Shown: piece after piece, positions 1-8,180 of the stretch
Layout of the letters: each line of letters opens with the position of its first letter
Position numbering within the stretch: position 1 is the first letter of the stretch
Assembly (NCBI GenBank): GCA_016210845.1
Contig: JACQTK010000145.1
Coordinates: 1-46,853, forward strand
DNA from: Acidobacteriota bacterium
GTDB taxonomy: Bacteria > Acidobacteriota > Vicinamibacteria > Vicinamibacterales > UBA2999
Reading direction: 5' to 3'
DNA length: 46,853 bases
Position numbers and translations under genes: made by a program
The notes under the pieces: model-generated
Told to the model about the DNA's origin: nothing
The model's database searches: none
Seen by the model: only the letters and a program-made list of their open reading frames with translations

Positions 1-114
1 CCCGCCGACCCGCAGCATGGCCGGATCGTCGAGGCCATGCAGCGATCGACCCGCATCACGATCGACGGCGGCGCTCCTTTAATTAACTCGACCTTGGTGT
101 CTCAATGTCATTGA
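1..114 (+). CDS. C-terminal fragment of an unidentified protein, cut by the window edge
   Basis: Frame 1 is open from the first base to a TGA at 112-114. Its codons are strongly G/C at the third position up to about base 75 (visible residues HGRIVEAMQRSTRITIDGG), which is how real genes in this window look. The last dozen codons are much more AT-rich, so the true end may have been altered by a rearrangement, for example around the ttaattaa at 78-86. I do not recognise the family. It could also be chance open frame. Confidence 0.3.
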   Translation, partial: PADPQHGRIVEAMQRSTRITIDGGAPLINSTLVSQCH

Positions 115-139
115 CAGCGCCCGCGTGAGCTGATGGGCC

Positions 140-538
140 TTGTGCCAGACCTGGATCCGGCTGATGGAAGTCCTGCTCCACGCCGGCACCCAGCTCGCCG
201 GCTGGCGTACGATCGAGATCCACACCGCCCTCCTGACCACCTGTGGACTGACCCGGGACGCCTACTCCCTCACGCAACTGCGGTACGACGTGCGGAAGAT
301 GAAGGCCCACGGGCTGGTGGAACGCGAAGTCCGTCGGTACTGCTACCGGCTCACCGAGAAAGGCCTCCGCGTCGCCACGATGTTCGTCCTGTTCCACAAG
401 CGGGTCTGCGGGCCGTTGGTGAACACCCTGCTTCAAGGGCGGCCCGACAAATCCTCTGCACTGCACACCCCGATCGAAACCGCCTACTATAGGGCTGATG
501 CGGCCATTCAAAAGCTGGTCGACCTGCTCGCAGCGTGA
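140..538 (+). CDS. Winged-helix-like hypothetical protein, probably 5'-truncated
   Basis: The frame encodes 132 residues from a TTG at 140 (or 124 from ATG 164). It has a helix-turn-helix feel: the segment TLTQLRYDV is only similar in spirit, the actual text being SLTQLRYDVRKMKAHGLV, followed by a wing-like RRYCYRLTEKG and a basic FHKRVCGPL motif. From memory this resembles the C-terminal part of longer uncharacterised proteins found in Acidobacteria and cyanobacteria, some with mobile-element context. An in-frame stop lies just upstream at 131-133 and no good ribosome site precedes the start, which supports truncation. DNA binding is inferred from the fold impression only. Confidence 0.5.
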   Translation: MCQTWIRLMEVLLHAGTQLAGWRTIEIHTALLTTCGLTRDAYSLTQLRYDVRKMKAHGLVEREVRRYCYRLTEKGLRVATMFVLFHKRVCGPLVNTLLQGRPDKSSALHTPIETAYYRADAAIQKLVDLLAA

Positions 539-604
539 AATTCTGAGAGCGAAATTCTCAGAGTCGGCGGGCTAACAAGGTTAGAGCTTGAGCATGTGAG
601 GCGC

Positions 605-732
605 CGGGTCGCACCGACACGGATCGAGGTCGCACCGACACGGATCGAGGTCGCACCGACTGAGATCGAGGTCGCACCGACTGAGATCGAGAGAGGTCGC
701 ACCGACGAGCGACAGTGGGCTCGCACCGACCC
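605..732. repeat. 21-bp tandem repeat array A (about 5.5 units)
   Basis: Units begin at 611, 632, 653, 674, 699 and 723. The unit is GCACCGAC, four variable bases, then ATCGAGGTC. The first three units are 21 bp, and the next two have grown to 25 and 24 bp. The array sits between two convergent genes. The same unit family recurs at 18139-18284 in the same orientation. Confidence 0.9.
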
Positions 733-735
733 GCG

Positions 736-2514
736 TCAGAGAATATTTCTCCTGACGGGTGGCTCGGGCACCAGTCCCATCCAGTCGAGGATGATCCTCG
801 CCAGCGGCTGCGCGGCACCTTCGACAGGCGTGATCGCCAGGAGACGGCCGCGGCGGGGCGCGACCGCGAAATCGCGCACCTCCCGCACGTCGAGCGCGAG
901 CGTGGCGGCGCCGAACGTGCCGTCGGGGTGGCCGTCCGCGCGCATCAGGCGGCCGTCGCGCAGAAAGAACAGTGAGCCGCCATCACCGCTCCACTGGGGC
1001 CGCGTCCCGCCCGCAAACGACACCCGCCTTCGCGGCTCCGCCGCTGCGGCGGGCAAGCCCGGTGGCGCAGCCGGCCACGGCTCGACGTAGATATCCGGCC
1101 GGCCCGACTCGTCCGAGACGTAGGCGAGTCGGCGGCCGTCGGGCGACCATCGCGCGTCGAACGTGTTGAACCCCCGCTCGATCACGGGCGTGCGCGTGCC
1201 GGTGGCCACGTCGATCGCCACGACCTCGACAGTCCCAGGGCTTGCCCGCCGACGCTCCGACAGAGCGAAGGCGGGCCCGTGAGCGAGCACCGTCGCGCCG
1301 CGCCAGTCGGTGGGCGTGTCGTCTGCCTCCGACGCGAAGAAGGCCTCGGCCGGCGCATCGGGCGCGTGCACGCGCCGCACGAACAGACCGGGCGTCCGGC
1401 CCTGCAAGGAGCGAAACACCACACGCCCGCCGCCGGGGTCCCAGACCGGGTCGCTGTCGGCGGCCAGCGCCAGCGACAACTGCTCCGGAGGACGCGTACC
1501 GTCGAGCCGCAGAATGAAGACATCGAGCGTCCGCAGGAGCGGATCGAGCCGCGTGACGGCCGCCCGCCCTTCCTCCGGCGAGAGACGAACCTGCCAGTAG
1601 TCGGCGGGCTCGCCTGCCGTGCCGAGCCGCCGCCCCTCGACATCGAACCACACGAGCTCGCGGGCTCTCGGAGCCGCAGCCGCCCAGACGACCAGCCGCG
1701 GCGAGGCCGCGAAGAATCCACGGCCCGTGGACGCCGTGCCGACGTCGTAGGCCAGCGGCGCCGACGCTCCGGCGAGCGTGCGACGCGCGAGGTCGACGCG
1801 CTGGGCCATCAACGTTCCGTCGCGGAGATGGACGAGGTGGTCGTCGAACAGATAGGCGTGGGCCGATGTCTCGGTGAGGTCGCGCTCCTCGTCCGCGTCC
1901 ACGATGCGGACCACGCGGTGGCCGTCGGCGAGCGTGGCGACATACGTGAACCCGCCGCCGCTGGCAGGCCACGGGAAGCCGTGGCCGCGGTCGCCCGGCT
2001 GGAGGGTGGTGGCGTCGGTGACGACACCCCCACGCCAATGACGCACCGGACCGCGCGCAGCGGGCACGAACAAGAGGGAGCCATCGGGCAGCCACGCGGC
2101 GCCAGCAGGCGCGGGAGCGTCCGTGATGTCGCGCACCTCGCCGCTGGCCAGCGCAATCTCTTTGAGCGTGCCGCCGGCGAAGAAGGACAGCAGGCGCCCC
2201 GTCGGCCCCCACGCGGGCATGGACGCGCCCTCGGTGCCGACGAGCGGGTCCGCCGCATCGCTGCCGAGCTCCCGCCGCCAGAGCCGGGACACCCCGTCCG
2301 TGGTGGCGACGAAGACGATCGCGCCGCCGTCCGGTGCAATCGCCGCATCCAGCACGTCGTCGCCCGCGCCGAGCTCTGCGCCTGACGGCGGCGCCAGCGT
2401 GAACCGGAGGGGCGGCGGTGCAGGGGGAGGGGTTTCGCGCAGGTGCCGCCACGCGGGGGGCGCGGCGAGCAGGAGCAGCACGCCGCACGCGAGCGCGGCC
2501 ACGCGCCAGATCAT
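736..2514 (-). CDS. Membrane-anchored TolB-like beta-propeller protein
   Basis: The 592-residue product starts with one membrane segment (about residues 3-20) and a proline-rich linker, then has repeated PD40/WD40-type blades such as IAPDGGAIVFVA, WLPDGSLLFVPA, WSPDGRRLAYVSDESGRPDIYVEPW and WSGDGGSLFF. In Acidobacteria this propeller is usually the C-terminal half of a PknB-type Ser/Thr kinase. No kinase domain is present here, and the membrane segment is now the N-terminus. There is no visible Shine-Dalgarno before the ATG, and a dispersed repeat element begins within about ten bases upstream. This suggests the gene lost its kinase half by recombination, and its expression is uncertain. The ligand is unknown. 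Confidence 0.75.
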   Translation of the reverse strand: MIWRVAALACGVLLLLAAPPAWRHLRETPPPAPPPLRFTLAPPSGAELGAGDDVLDAAIAPDGGAIVFVATTDGVSRLWRRELGSDAADPLVGTEGASMPAWGPTGRLLSFFAGGTLKEIALASGEVRDITDAPAPAGAAWLPDGSLLFVPAARGPVRHWRGGVVTDATTLQPGDRGHGFPWPASGGGFTYVATLADGHRVVRIVDADEERDLTETSAHAYLFDDHLVHLRDGTLMAQRVDLARRTLAGASAPLAYDVGTASTGRGFFAASPRLVVWAAAAPRARELVWFDVEGRRLGTAGEPADYWQVRLSPEEGRAAVTRLDPLLRTLDVFILRLDGTRPPEQLSLALAADSDPVWDPGGGRVVFRSLQGRTPGLFVRRVHAPDAPAEAFFASEADDTPTDWRGATVLAHGPAFALSERRRASPGTVEVVAIDVATGTRTPVIERGFNTFDARWSPDGRRLAYVSDESGRPDIYVEPWPAAPPGLPAAAAEPRRRVSFAGGTRPQWSGDGGSLFFLRDGRLMRADGHPDGTFGAATLALDVREVRDFAVAPRRGRLLAITPVEGAAQPLARIILDWMGLVPEPPVRRNIL

Positions 2515-2520
2515 CAGAAG

Positions 2521-2750
2521 GGTTCAGTCAAGGACACAAAGACGATCAAGCCACAAAGGCCACAAAGATCCCAGCGCGGCGAAGCCGCAACCACACGCCG
2601 CGCTGGGATCAAGAACCTGTATCTGCTAGTGACACTAACGCGCCCGAAGTTGTGCGAAAAAGCAAAATCTGGCGCGTTAGTGTCACAAAGAAAGCCTTTG
2701 AGGCCTTTTGTGTGCTTTGTGGCCAATCCGTCTTCGTGATCTTGACAGGT
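2521..2750. repeat. Composite stem-loop repeat element, copy 1
   Basis: The element opens with CACAAAG-type direct repeats. It then holds a 14-bp perfect inverted repeat (GATCCCAGCGCGGC, 2567-2580 against 2597-2610) and a 16-bp perfect inverted repeat (GTGACACTAACGCGCC, 2629-2644 against 2671-2686). It closes with TTTGTGGCCAATCCGTCTTCGTG. A second copy with the same architecture lies at 13250-13500. It fills the whole gap between the propeller gene and the FKBP gene. Confidence 0.85.
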
Positions 2751-3178
2751 CATTGTACGTCCAGCAACTCGACGTCGAAGACGAGCGTGGCATTCGGGGG
2801 AATCACGCCGCCCGCTCCGCGTGCGCCATACGCCAGATCGGGCGGAATCGTCAGCGTGCGCTGGCCGCCCACCTTCATGCCGGCCACGCCTTCGTCCCAC
2901 CCGCGAATCACCTCACCAGCACCCAGGCGGAACGAGAAAGGCTCGTTGCGGTCGCGCGAGCTGTCGAACGTCGCGCCTTTCTGGTCGGCGCGCGACGCGT
3001 CGCACAGCCAGCCCGTGTAGTGGACCGTCACGTTGCGGCCCGAGACGGCCTCCGCGCCCGTACCGGCACGGGCGTCCTGCCTGATCAGCTCGTTCACCAC
3101 ACACGCTCCCGTCTCGGTGTCGCCACCGCATGCGGACAGCCCAACCGTCAACACCGCCAGCCAACCGATACGCCGCAC
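2750..3178 (-). CDS. FKBP-type peptidyl-prolyl isomerase, lipoprotein
   Basis: The 142-residue protein catalyses cis-trans isomerisation of prolyl bonds in the cell envelope. A signal peptide ends in a lipobox (VGLSAC), and the single FKBP domain follows: [44 protein letters not shown] and the terminal [10 protein letters not shown]. The insert ADQKG before ATFDSS is normal for secreted FKBPs. The start chosen is GTG at 3178, preceded by GGGAG at a good distance and giving a proper signal peptide. A longer upstream frame would run into the palindrome cluster. It appears to be a single-gene unit. Confidence 0.9.
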   Translation of the reverse strand: MRRIGWLAVLTVGLSACGGDTETGACVVNELIRQDARAGTGAEAVSGRNVTVHYTGWLCDASRADQKGATFDSSRDRNEPFSFRLGAGEVIRGWDEGVAGMKVGGQRTLTIPPDLAYGARGAGGVIPPNATLVFDVELLDVQ

Positions 3179-3201
3179 GCCACTCTCCCTTCGTCGCTCG
3201 C

Positions 3202-3300
3202 GGCGGCTGAAGCCGCCTGATCTACCAGGGGATAGCTTATCCCCTGTAGAGCGCACGCTTTAGCGTGCGCGTTCCAGCGGATCAGCGTGCGCGATCCGCC
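3202..3300. repeat. Cluster of four short palindromes
   Basis: Four hairpins follow one another: GGCGGCTGAAGCCGCC (3202-3217); TCTAC plus AGGGGATA pairing with TATCCCCT plus GTAGA (3221-3250); GCGCACGCT pairing with AGCGTGCGC (3251-3270); and CGGATC pairing with GATCCG (3278-3299). They lie just upstream of the FKBP start, so they could form an attenuator-like leader. They also look like dispersed small palindromes. Confidence 0.75.
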
Positions 3301-3373
3301 GGATTATACGTGACAGAATGGCGGAGAAGATGAACCAGCCAAGGGGCTGTCATTCGATATCCCGGCAGAACCC

Positions 3374-3440
3374 CTTGGACCGCTATGCGGCCCGTAACGC
3401 GAATTCTGTACTCGTTGTCCCGACCGCATAGCGGTCCAAG
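3374..3440. repeat. 17-bp inverted repeat overlapping the sppA ribosome binding site
   Basis: CTTGGACCGCTATGCGG (3374-3390) pairs perfectly with CCGCATAGCGGTCCAAG (3424-3440) around a 33-base loop. The right arm runs into the AAGGAGG of sppA (3438-3444). The preceding bases 3331-3378 also resemble the inverted repeat at 29423-29482. Confidence 0.85.
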
Positions 3441-3449
3441 GAGGGTCCC

Positions 3450-5216
3450 GTGCCTCTACGCCGCAGTGTCGCTGTCGTGCTCGCCCTCGTCGGCCTGGCG
3501 GCGGTGGTCTCCATCGCCGGCATCCTGTTCCTCTTCCTGATCGTCTCGCGAGGGCCGTCGGTCCCCGCGCAGGCCACGCTCGTCCTGCGCCCTGGCGGCG
3601 AGCTCGTCGAACGGCTTCCCGACGATGTGGTGGGGCAGGTGTTCGGGCGGGACGCGGTGACGCTCCGCGGCTTCGTCGACAGCCTGCGCATGGCCAAGCG
3701 CGATCCCCGAATCACGGGAGTGCTGCTGCTGCCCACTGCGCTGGAGCTGCCCTTCTGGGCCAAGGTGCAGGAGCTGCGCGACGCCATTCTCGACTTCCGC
3801 ACGTCGGGCAAGCCCGTCGTGGCGTTTCTCGAATACGGCGGCGACCGCGAGTACTACCTCGCCAGCGCGGCCGATCGCGTCTACCTGCTCCCGACGAGCC
3901 CGCTCGATCTGACCGGGGTGGCCTCGTACGAGATCTTCCTGCGCGGCGCGCTCGACAAGCTCGGCGTCGCCCCTGACTTCGAAAAGATCGGGGACTACAA
4001 GACAGCCGCAAACCAGCTCACCGAGAAGGGCTTCACGCCCGCGCACCGCGAGATGAGCGAGTGGCTGAACCGCGACCTCTACGCGCAGCTCGTCCGCGGC
4101 ATCGCCGAGGCGCGCAGCAAGACCGACGCGGAGGTTCGCGCGCTGATCGACGAGGGTCCCTTCGCCCCCGAAGCCGCGCTCGGGGCCGGACTCGTGGATG
4201 GCCTCGCCTACCTGGACCAGCTCGATGACGAGGTGCCCGAGCTGCGGCCAGCCTCGGGCGAGCCGCGGCGGATCGAGGGATCGGACTACGCGCGCGTCAG
4301 TCCCCGGACGGCCGGCCTCCGGCCGCGCTCGCGGATTGCCGTGCTCCACGCATCGGGAATCATCGCGTCGGGCAAGAGCGCCTACGACACCATCAACGGC
4401 CCCATCGTCGGCTCCGAGACGATGGTGGAGCAGATCCGCCGGATTCGCGATGACGACTCGATCCGGGCGATCGTCGTGCGCATCGACAGCCCGGGCGGAT
4501 CGTCGGTCGCCTCGGACGTGATCTGGCGCGAGCTGATCATCACGCGCGACCAGCGGCCGTCGCGGCCGCTGGTCGCGTCGATGTCGGATCTGGCCGCCTC
4601 GGGTGGCTACTACATCGCCATGCCAGGCCAGGCGATCGTGGCGCAGCCCGCCAGCCTGACGGGATCGATCGGGATCTACGCAGGCAAGATGGCGCTGGAC
4701 GGCGCGATGGACAAGCTGGGCGTCTCCACGGAAACCGTGACGTCGGGCAGCAATGCCGACATGGCGTCACCTTTCTCGCCATTCACCCCCGATCAGCGCG
4801 TCAAGCTGCAGGACTACATGCAGGGCTTCTACCGGAGCTTCGTCGAGAAGGCGGCCGCGTCCCGCAGGATGACGCCCGAGCAGATCGACGCCGTGGCCCA
4901 GGGACGCGTCTGGACCGGGCAGCAGGCGCTCGAACGCGGCCTGGTGGACGCGCTGGGCGGTCTCGAGGCTGCCGTGGCGCTCGCCAAGGAACGCGCCGAC
5001 ATTCCGGCCGACGAGGATGTCGAGCTCGTCGCCTATCCGCCGCGCCGCAGCGTCTACGAGGCCCTGCGCGAGCAGTTCGGCTCCTCGCGCCTCGGCGTGT
5101 GGAACCTGCTGGCAGGCGGAGCGGAGCGCCGCGCGATGGCGGCGCTGACGGCTCCCGTGCGCCTGTTCCGCCGCGGCGAGCCGCTCGCCCTGATGCCGTT
5201 CGCGTTCGTCCGCTAG
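3450..5216 (+). CDS. sppA: Signal peptide peptidase SppA, 67 kDa type
   Basis: The 588-residue inner-membrane serine protease degrades cleaved signal peptides. One N-terminal membrane segment (about residues 6-32) is followed by two tandem SppA/S49 domains. The catalytic lysine is K184 (GDYKTAAN) in the first domain and the nucleophile is S384 (LAASGGYY) in the second. The spacing of 200 residues matches K209/S409 of E. coli SppA. The GTG start is preceded by AAGGAGG five bases upstream. The gene stands alone, and its ribosome site is embedded in a long inverted repeat, so translation may depend on RNA structure. Confidence 0.95.
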   Translation: MPLRRSVAVVLALVGLAAVVSIAGILFLFLIVSRGPSVPAQATLVLRPGGELVERLPDDVVGQVFGRDAVTLRGFVDSLRMAKRDPRITGVLLLPTALELPFWAKVQELRDAILDFRTSGKPVVAFLEYGGDREYYLASAADRVYLLPTSPLDLTGVASYEIFLRGALDKLGVAPDFEKIGDYKTAANQLTEKGFTPAHREMSEWLNRDLYAQLVRGIAEARSKTDAEVRALIDEGPFAPEAALGAGLVDGLAYLDQLDDEVPELRPASGEPRRIEGSDYARVSPRTAGLRPRSRIAVLHASGIIASGKSAYDTINGPIVGSETMVEQIRRIRDDDSIRAIVVRIDSPGGSSVASDVIWRELIITRDQRPSRPLVASMSDLAASGGYYIAMPGQAIVAQPASLTGSIGIYAGKMALDGAMDKLGVSTETVTSGSNADMASPFSPFTPDQRVKLQDYMQGFYRSFVEKAAASRRMTPEQIDAVAQGRVWTGQQALERGLVDALGGLEAAVALAKERADIPADEDVELVAYPPRRSVYEALREQFGSSRLGVWNLLAGGAERRAMAALTAPVRLFRRGEPLALMPFAFVR

Positions 5217-5509
5217 AGCCTTTCTTACGTGTGCCGTGGCGCGGACCTTGTCAGGGCCGCGCAGGCGAGCCTGGCAAGGCTCGCCCCACGCCCCGCGGCT
5301 GAAGACGCGTGCCCGTCTCTGCACGCAATTGCACATACCAGCACATAGTGTCCGAAATAGTCCTACATCGTGTAGGACGACGACGGACTTTGGCGTGCGC
5401 ATGTGTGCGTTACTCTCGTGCCAGGTTTGATCGATCGAATCGCAGAACCGTGGGAACGCGTGCAAGTTCTGCACAGAAAGTGCGCCTGTTCATCACCAAA
5501 GGATCGCGC
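5217..5509. other. Intergenic region with two hairpins
   Basis: GGCGAGCCT (5264-5272) pairs with AGGCTCGCC (5277-5285) around GGCA. It has no T-tract but may end sppA transcription. GTCCTACA (5360-5367) pairs with TGTAGGAC (5371-5378) around TCG and could be an operator for the kinase gene downstream. An open frame continues through part of this region from 5309, but its composition is non-coding and the conserved protein begins at 5510. Confidence 0.6.
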
Positions 5510-7156
5510 GTGCCGCTTCGTCTGGTGCACTTGGAAGACGATCCGAGCGATCGGACGCTCGTCGCGGACGTGCTTCGTCGCGACGGCCTCGAATGCGCCA
5601 TTGCCGCGGTGGCGTCGCGCGGCGCCTTCGAGGATGCCCTTGCGGAGTGTCCGGACCTCATTCTGGCGGACCACGCGCTTCCAGGGTTCGACGGCATCTC
5701 CGCCCAGGAACTGGCCAGCACGCAGTGCCCCGACGTGCCGTTCATCTTCGTGTCGGGGTCGATCGGCGAGGATTTCGCCGTCGATCGGCTCAAGAGCGGT
5801 GCCACCGACTACGTCCTGAAGCACAGGCTCGAGAAGCTGCCGACCGCCGTACGACGGGCGGTGCGCGAGGTCGAAGACCGGCGGCGCCGCGCGCAGGCCG
5901 AGGCGGCGCTCCGGCGGCTCAACGCCGAGCTCGAGGCGCGCGTGGCCGAGCGCACCCGCGCCCTCGTCTCGGCGAACGAGGCGCTGCAGCAGGCGCGGCT
6001 CGAGGCCGAGCGCGCCAACGGCGCGAAGAGCGCGTTCCTCTCGCGCATGAGCCACGACCTGCGCACGCCCCTGAATGCCGTGATCGGGTTCGCGCAGCTG
6101 CTGCAGTTCGACGATCTCACGCCCGGGCAGGCCGACAGCGTCGAGCAGATCCTGCGCGGCGGCCGGCACCTGCTGGATCTCATCAATGAAGTGCTCGACA
6201 TCGCGCGGATCGAGGCAGGCACGCTCTCCCTGTCGCCGGAGCCCGTGGCGGTCGGCGAGGTCGCGCACCAGGCCGCCGAGCTCATTCGGCCCCTGGCAGC
6301 TCCTCGCCGCATCACCGTGATCGTCGAGCCGCTCGAGGACGTGTGGGTGCGCGCCGACCGCCAGCGGCTCAATCAGATCCTCCTCAATCTGCTCTCGAAC
6401 GCCGTCAAGTACAACCGCGACGACGGCACGGTGGTGGTGTCGGCCCGTCGAGCCACCCCCGACCGTGTGAGCCTCGTCGTGTCGGATACGGGGGCAGGCA
6501 TCCCTCCGGAGAAGCTGTCACTGCTGTTCACGCCGTTCGAGCGGCTCGGTGCGGAGTTCTCGGGCATCGACGGCACGGGGCTCGGCCTCGCGCTGTCGAG
6601 AGGTCTGGCGGAGGCGATGCACGGAGAGCTGAGGGCCGACAGCGTGGTCGACCAGGGGACGACGCTGTACCTCGACCTGCCCGCCTGCGCCACGGGCCTC
6701 GTCCACACGACAGGGGGCGAGCGGGCGGCGGCCGAGGGAACTGGCATGACCGGTACGGTCCTCTACATCGACGACAACCTGTCGAACGTGCAGCTGATGC
6801 AGCGGCTGCTCGCGCGCCGGCGGCCGCAGGTGGAGTTCCTCAGTGCGTCGGACGGACGCACGGGGCTGGAGGTGGCCGGCGCCCGCCTTCCATCGCTGGT
6901 GCTCCTCGATCTGCACCTGCCCGACATGCGCGGCGAGGAGGTGCTGCGGCAGCTCTGGGAGGGCGCCGCCACACGCCACATCCCGGTGGCGGTGCTCAGC
7001 GCGGATGCCATGGCCGCCCAGAAGCGGCGTCTGGTCGCCTCGGGGGCCGTGGCCTACCTCACCAAGCCGTTCGACGTGGGCGACGTGCTCCAGCTGGTCG
7101 ACGGCGTGCTGCGCACGGGGGGCCCGACGGGACCGCAGCCACAGGAGGCGCCATGA
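5510..7156 (+). CDS. REC - histidine kinase - REC hybrid sensor, cytoplasmic
   Basis: The product has 548 residues. A receiver domain (about 1-118, phosphoacceptor in LILADHALPGFDG) is followed by a coiled coil (about 120-170). Next come HisKA with H182 (MSHDLRTPLNAVIGF) and an HATPase with N-box LLNLLSNAVKYN, G1 DTGAGI and G2 GTGLGL. A second receiver follows (about 428-540, LVLLDLHLPDMRG). No membrane segment is present, so input probably arrives through the first REC. The GTG at 5510 was chosen because AAAGGA precedes it and the REC begins at once. The stop overlaps the next start (ATGA), so it is cotranscribed with the HD-GYP gene. Confidence 0.9.
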   Translation: MPLRLVHLEDDPSDRTLVADVLRRDGLECAIAAVASRGAFEDALAECPDLILADHALPGFDGISAQELASTQCPDVPFIFVSGSIGEDFAVDRLKSGATDYVLKHRLEKLPTAVRRAVREVEDRRRRAQAEAALRRLNAELEARVAERTRALVSANEALQQARLEAERANGAKSAFLSRMSHDLRTPLNAVIGFAQLLQFDDLTPGQADSVEQILRGGRHLLDLINEVLDIARIEAGTLSLSPEPVAVGEVAHQAAELIRPLAAPRRITVIVEPLEDVWVRADRQRLNQILLNLLSNAVKYNRDDGTVVVSARRATPDRVSLVVSDTGAGIPPEKLSLLFTPFERLGAEFSGIDGTGLGLALSRGLAEAMHGELRADSVVDQGTTLYLDLPACATGLVHTTGGERAAAEGTGMTGTVLYIDDNLSNVQLMQRLLARRRPQVEFLSASDGRTGLEVAGARLPSLVLLDLHLPDMRGEEVLRQLWEGAATRHIPVAVLSADAMAAQKRRLVASGAVAYLTKPFDVGDVLQLVDGVLRTGGPTGPQPQEAP

Positions 7157-8178
7157 GGATGGGCTCGAAGGCCACGGGGACGATCGTCGTGGCCGACGAC
7201 GTCCAGGCCAACGTCGATCTGCTGACGGGGCTGCTGACGCGCGAGGGGTATGCGGTGCTCCCCGCGCTCGATGGTGCGGCCGCCCTGGAGCTGGTGCAGC
7301 GCGAGTCGCCCGATCTCGTGCTCAGCGACGTGCTGATGCCGAAGCTGAGCGGGTTCGATCTCTGCCGCCGCCTCAAGGAGGAGCGCGCCACGCGTCTCAT
7401 CCCCGTGGTCCTCGTCACGGCGCTCGGCGAGCGCGAGGACCGGATCGAAGGCATCAATGCGGGCGCCGACGACTTCCTCACCAAGCCGGTCAACGCGCAC
7501 GAGCTCAAGGCGCGCGTGCGCTCGCTGGTGCGCCTCAAGCGCTTCACCGACGACCTCGATTCCGCGGAGTCGGTCATTCTCAGCCTGGGTCTGACCGTGG
7601 AGGCGCGCGATCGGTACACCGTGGGTCACTGCGAACGGATGGCGGCGTACGCCGCGGCGTTCGGCGTGCACCTCGACCTGCCCGACGAGGAGGTCGCGGC
7701 GCTGCATCGCGGCGGCTTCCTGCACGACGTGGGGAAGGTCGGCGTGCCCGACGCCATCCTCCTGAAGGCAGGACCGCTGACCCCGGACGAGAGCGAGGTG
7801 ATGAAGCGCCACACCGTCACCGGCGACGCCGTGTGCGGCACCTTCAGGCTGCTGCGGCTGGTGCGTCCGATCGTGCGGCACCATCACGAGCGGCTGGACG
7901 GCAGCGGATACCCGGACGGGCTTCGCGGCGATCGGATACCTCAACTCGCCCACATCATGGGCATCGTCGACGTATACGACGCGCTGACCACCGACCGTCC
8001 GTACCGGAGGCGGCTTACGCCGGAGGAGGCGTGCGCCGAGCTGCAGCGGGAAGCGGACCGGGGGTGGCGGCATCCGGACCTGGTGCGCGAGTTCCTGACC
8101 TTCTGGCGCGGCGGGCGGATGGCGAAGCTCGCCGATGTGCTGCCCGGGCCGGTTCCGTTCGCGGGAGTCCGCCGGTAG
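7153..8178 (+). CDS. RpfG-like response regulator with HD-GYP domain
   Basis: The 341-residue protein pairs a receiver (D59 in LVLSDVLMPK) with an HD-GYP cyclic-di-GMP phosphodiesterase domain. The metal-binding H191-D192 (FLHDVGKVGVPD), HHHERLDGSGYPDG and the GYP triad around 252-254 are intact, so hydrolysis of c-di-GMP is likely. AGGAGG sits just upstream of the ATG, which overlaps the stop of the preceding hybrid kinase. That kinase is the obvious phosphodonor candidate. The output is probably lower c-di-GMP and a change in motility or surface behaviour. Confidence 0.92.
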   Translation: MRMGSKATGTIVVADDVQANVDLLTGLLTREGYAVLPALDGAAALELVQRESPDLVLSDVLMPKLSGFDLCRRLKEERATRLIPVVLVTALGEREDRIEGINAGADDFLTKPVNAHELKARVRSLVRLKRFTDDLDSAESVILSLGLTVEARDRYTVGHCERMAAYAAAFGVHLDLPDEEVAALHRGGFLHDVGKVGVPDAILLKAGPLTPDESEVMKRHTVTGDAVCGTFRLLRLVRPIVRHHHERLDGSGYPDGLRGDRIPQLAHIMGIVDVYDALTTDRPYRRRLTPEEACAELQREADRGWRHPDLVREFLTFWRGGRMAKLADVLPGPVPFAGVRR

Positions 8179-8180
8179 CC

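Noticed and set aside
83-511. Long minus-strand open frame opposite the first winged-helix gene
   Set aside because: Its residues are Gly/Pro/His-rich with no family resemblance, and the opposite frame has the better codon pattern; it is a GC-driven shadow.
605-732. The 21-bp repeats as a CRISPR array or iterons of an origin
   Set aside because: There are no unique spacers between units and no cas genes, and no DnaA boxes or rep gene are near.
2514-2900. Small gene between the propeller and FKBP genes
   Set aside because: It is a reading of the composite repeat element and the end of the FKBP gene in another frame.
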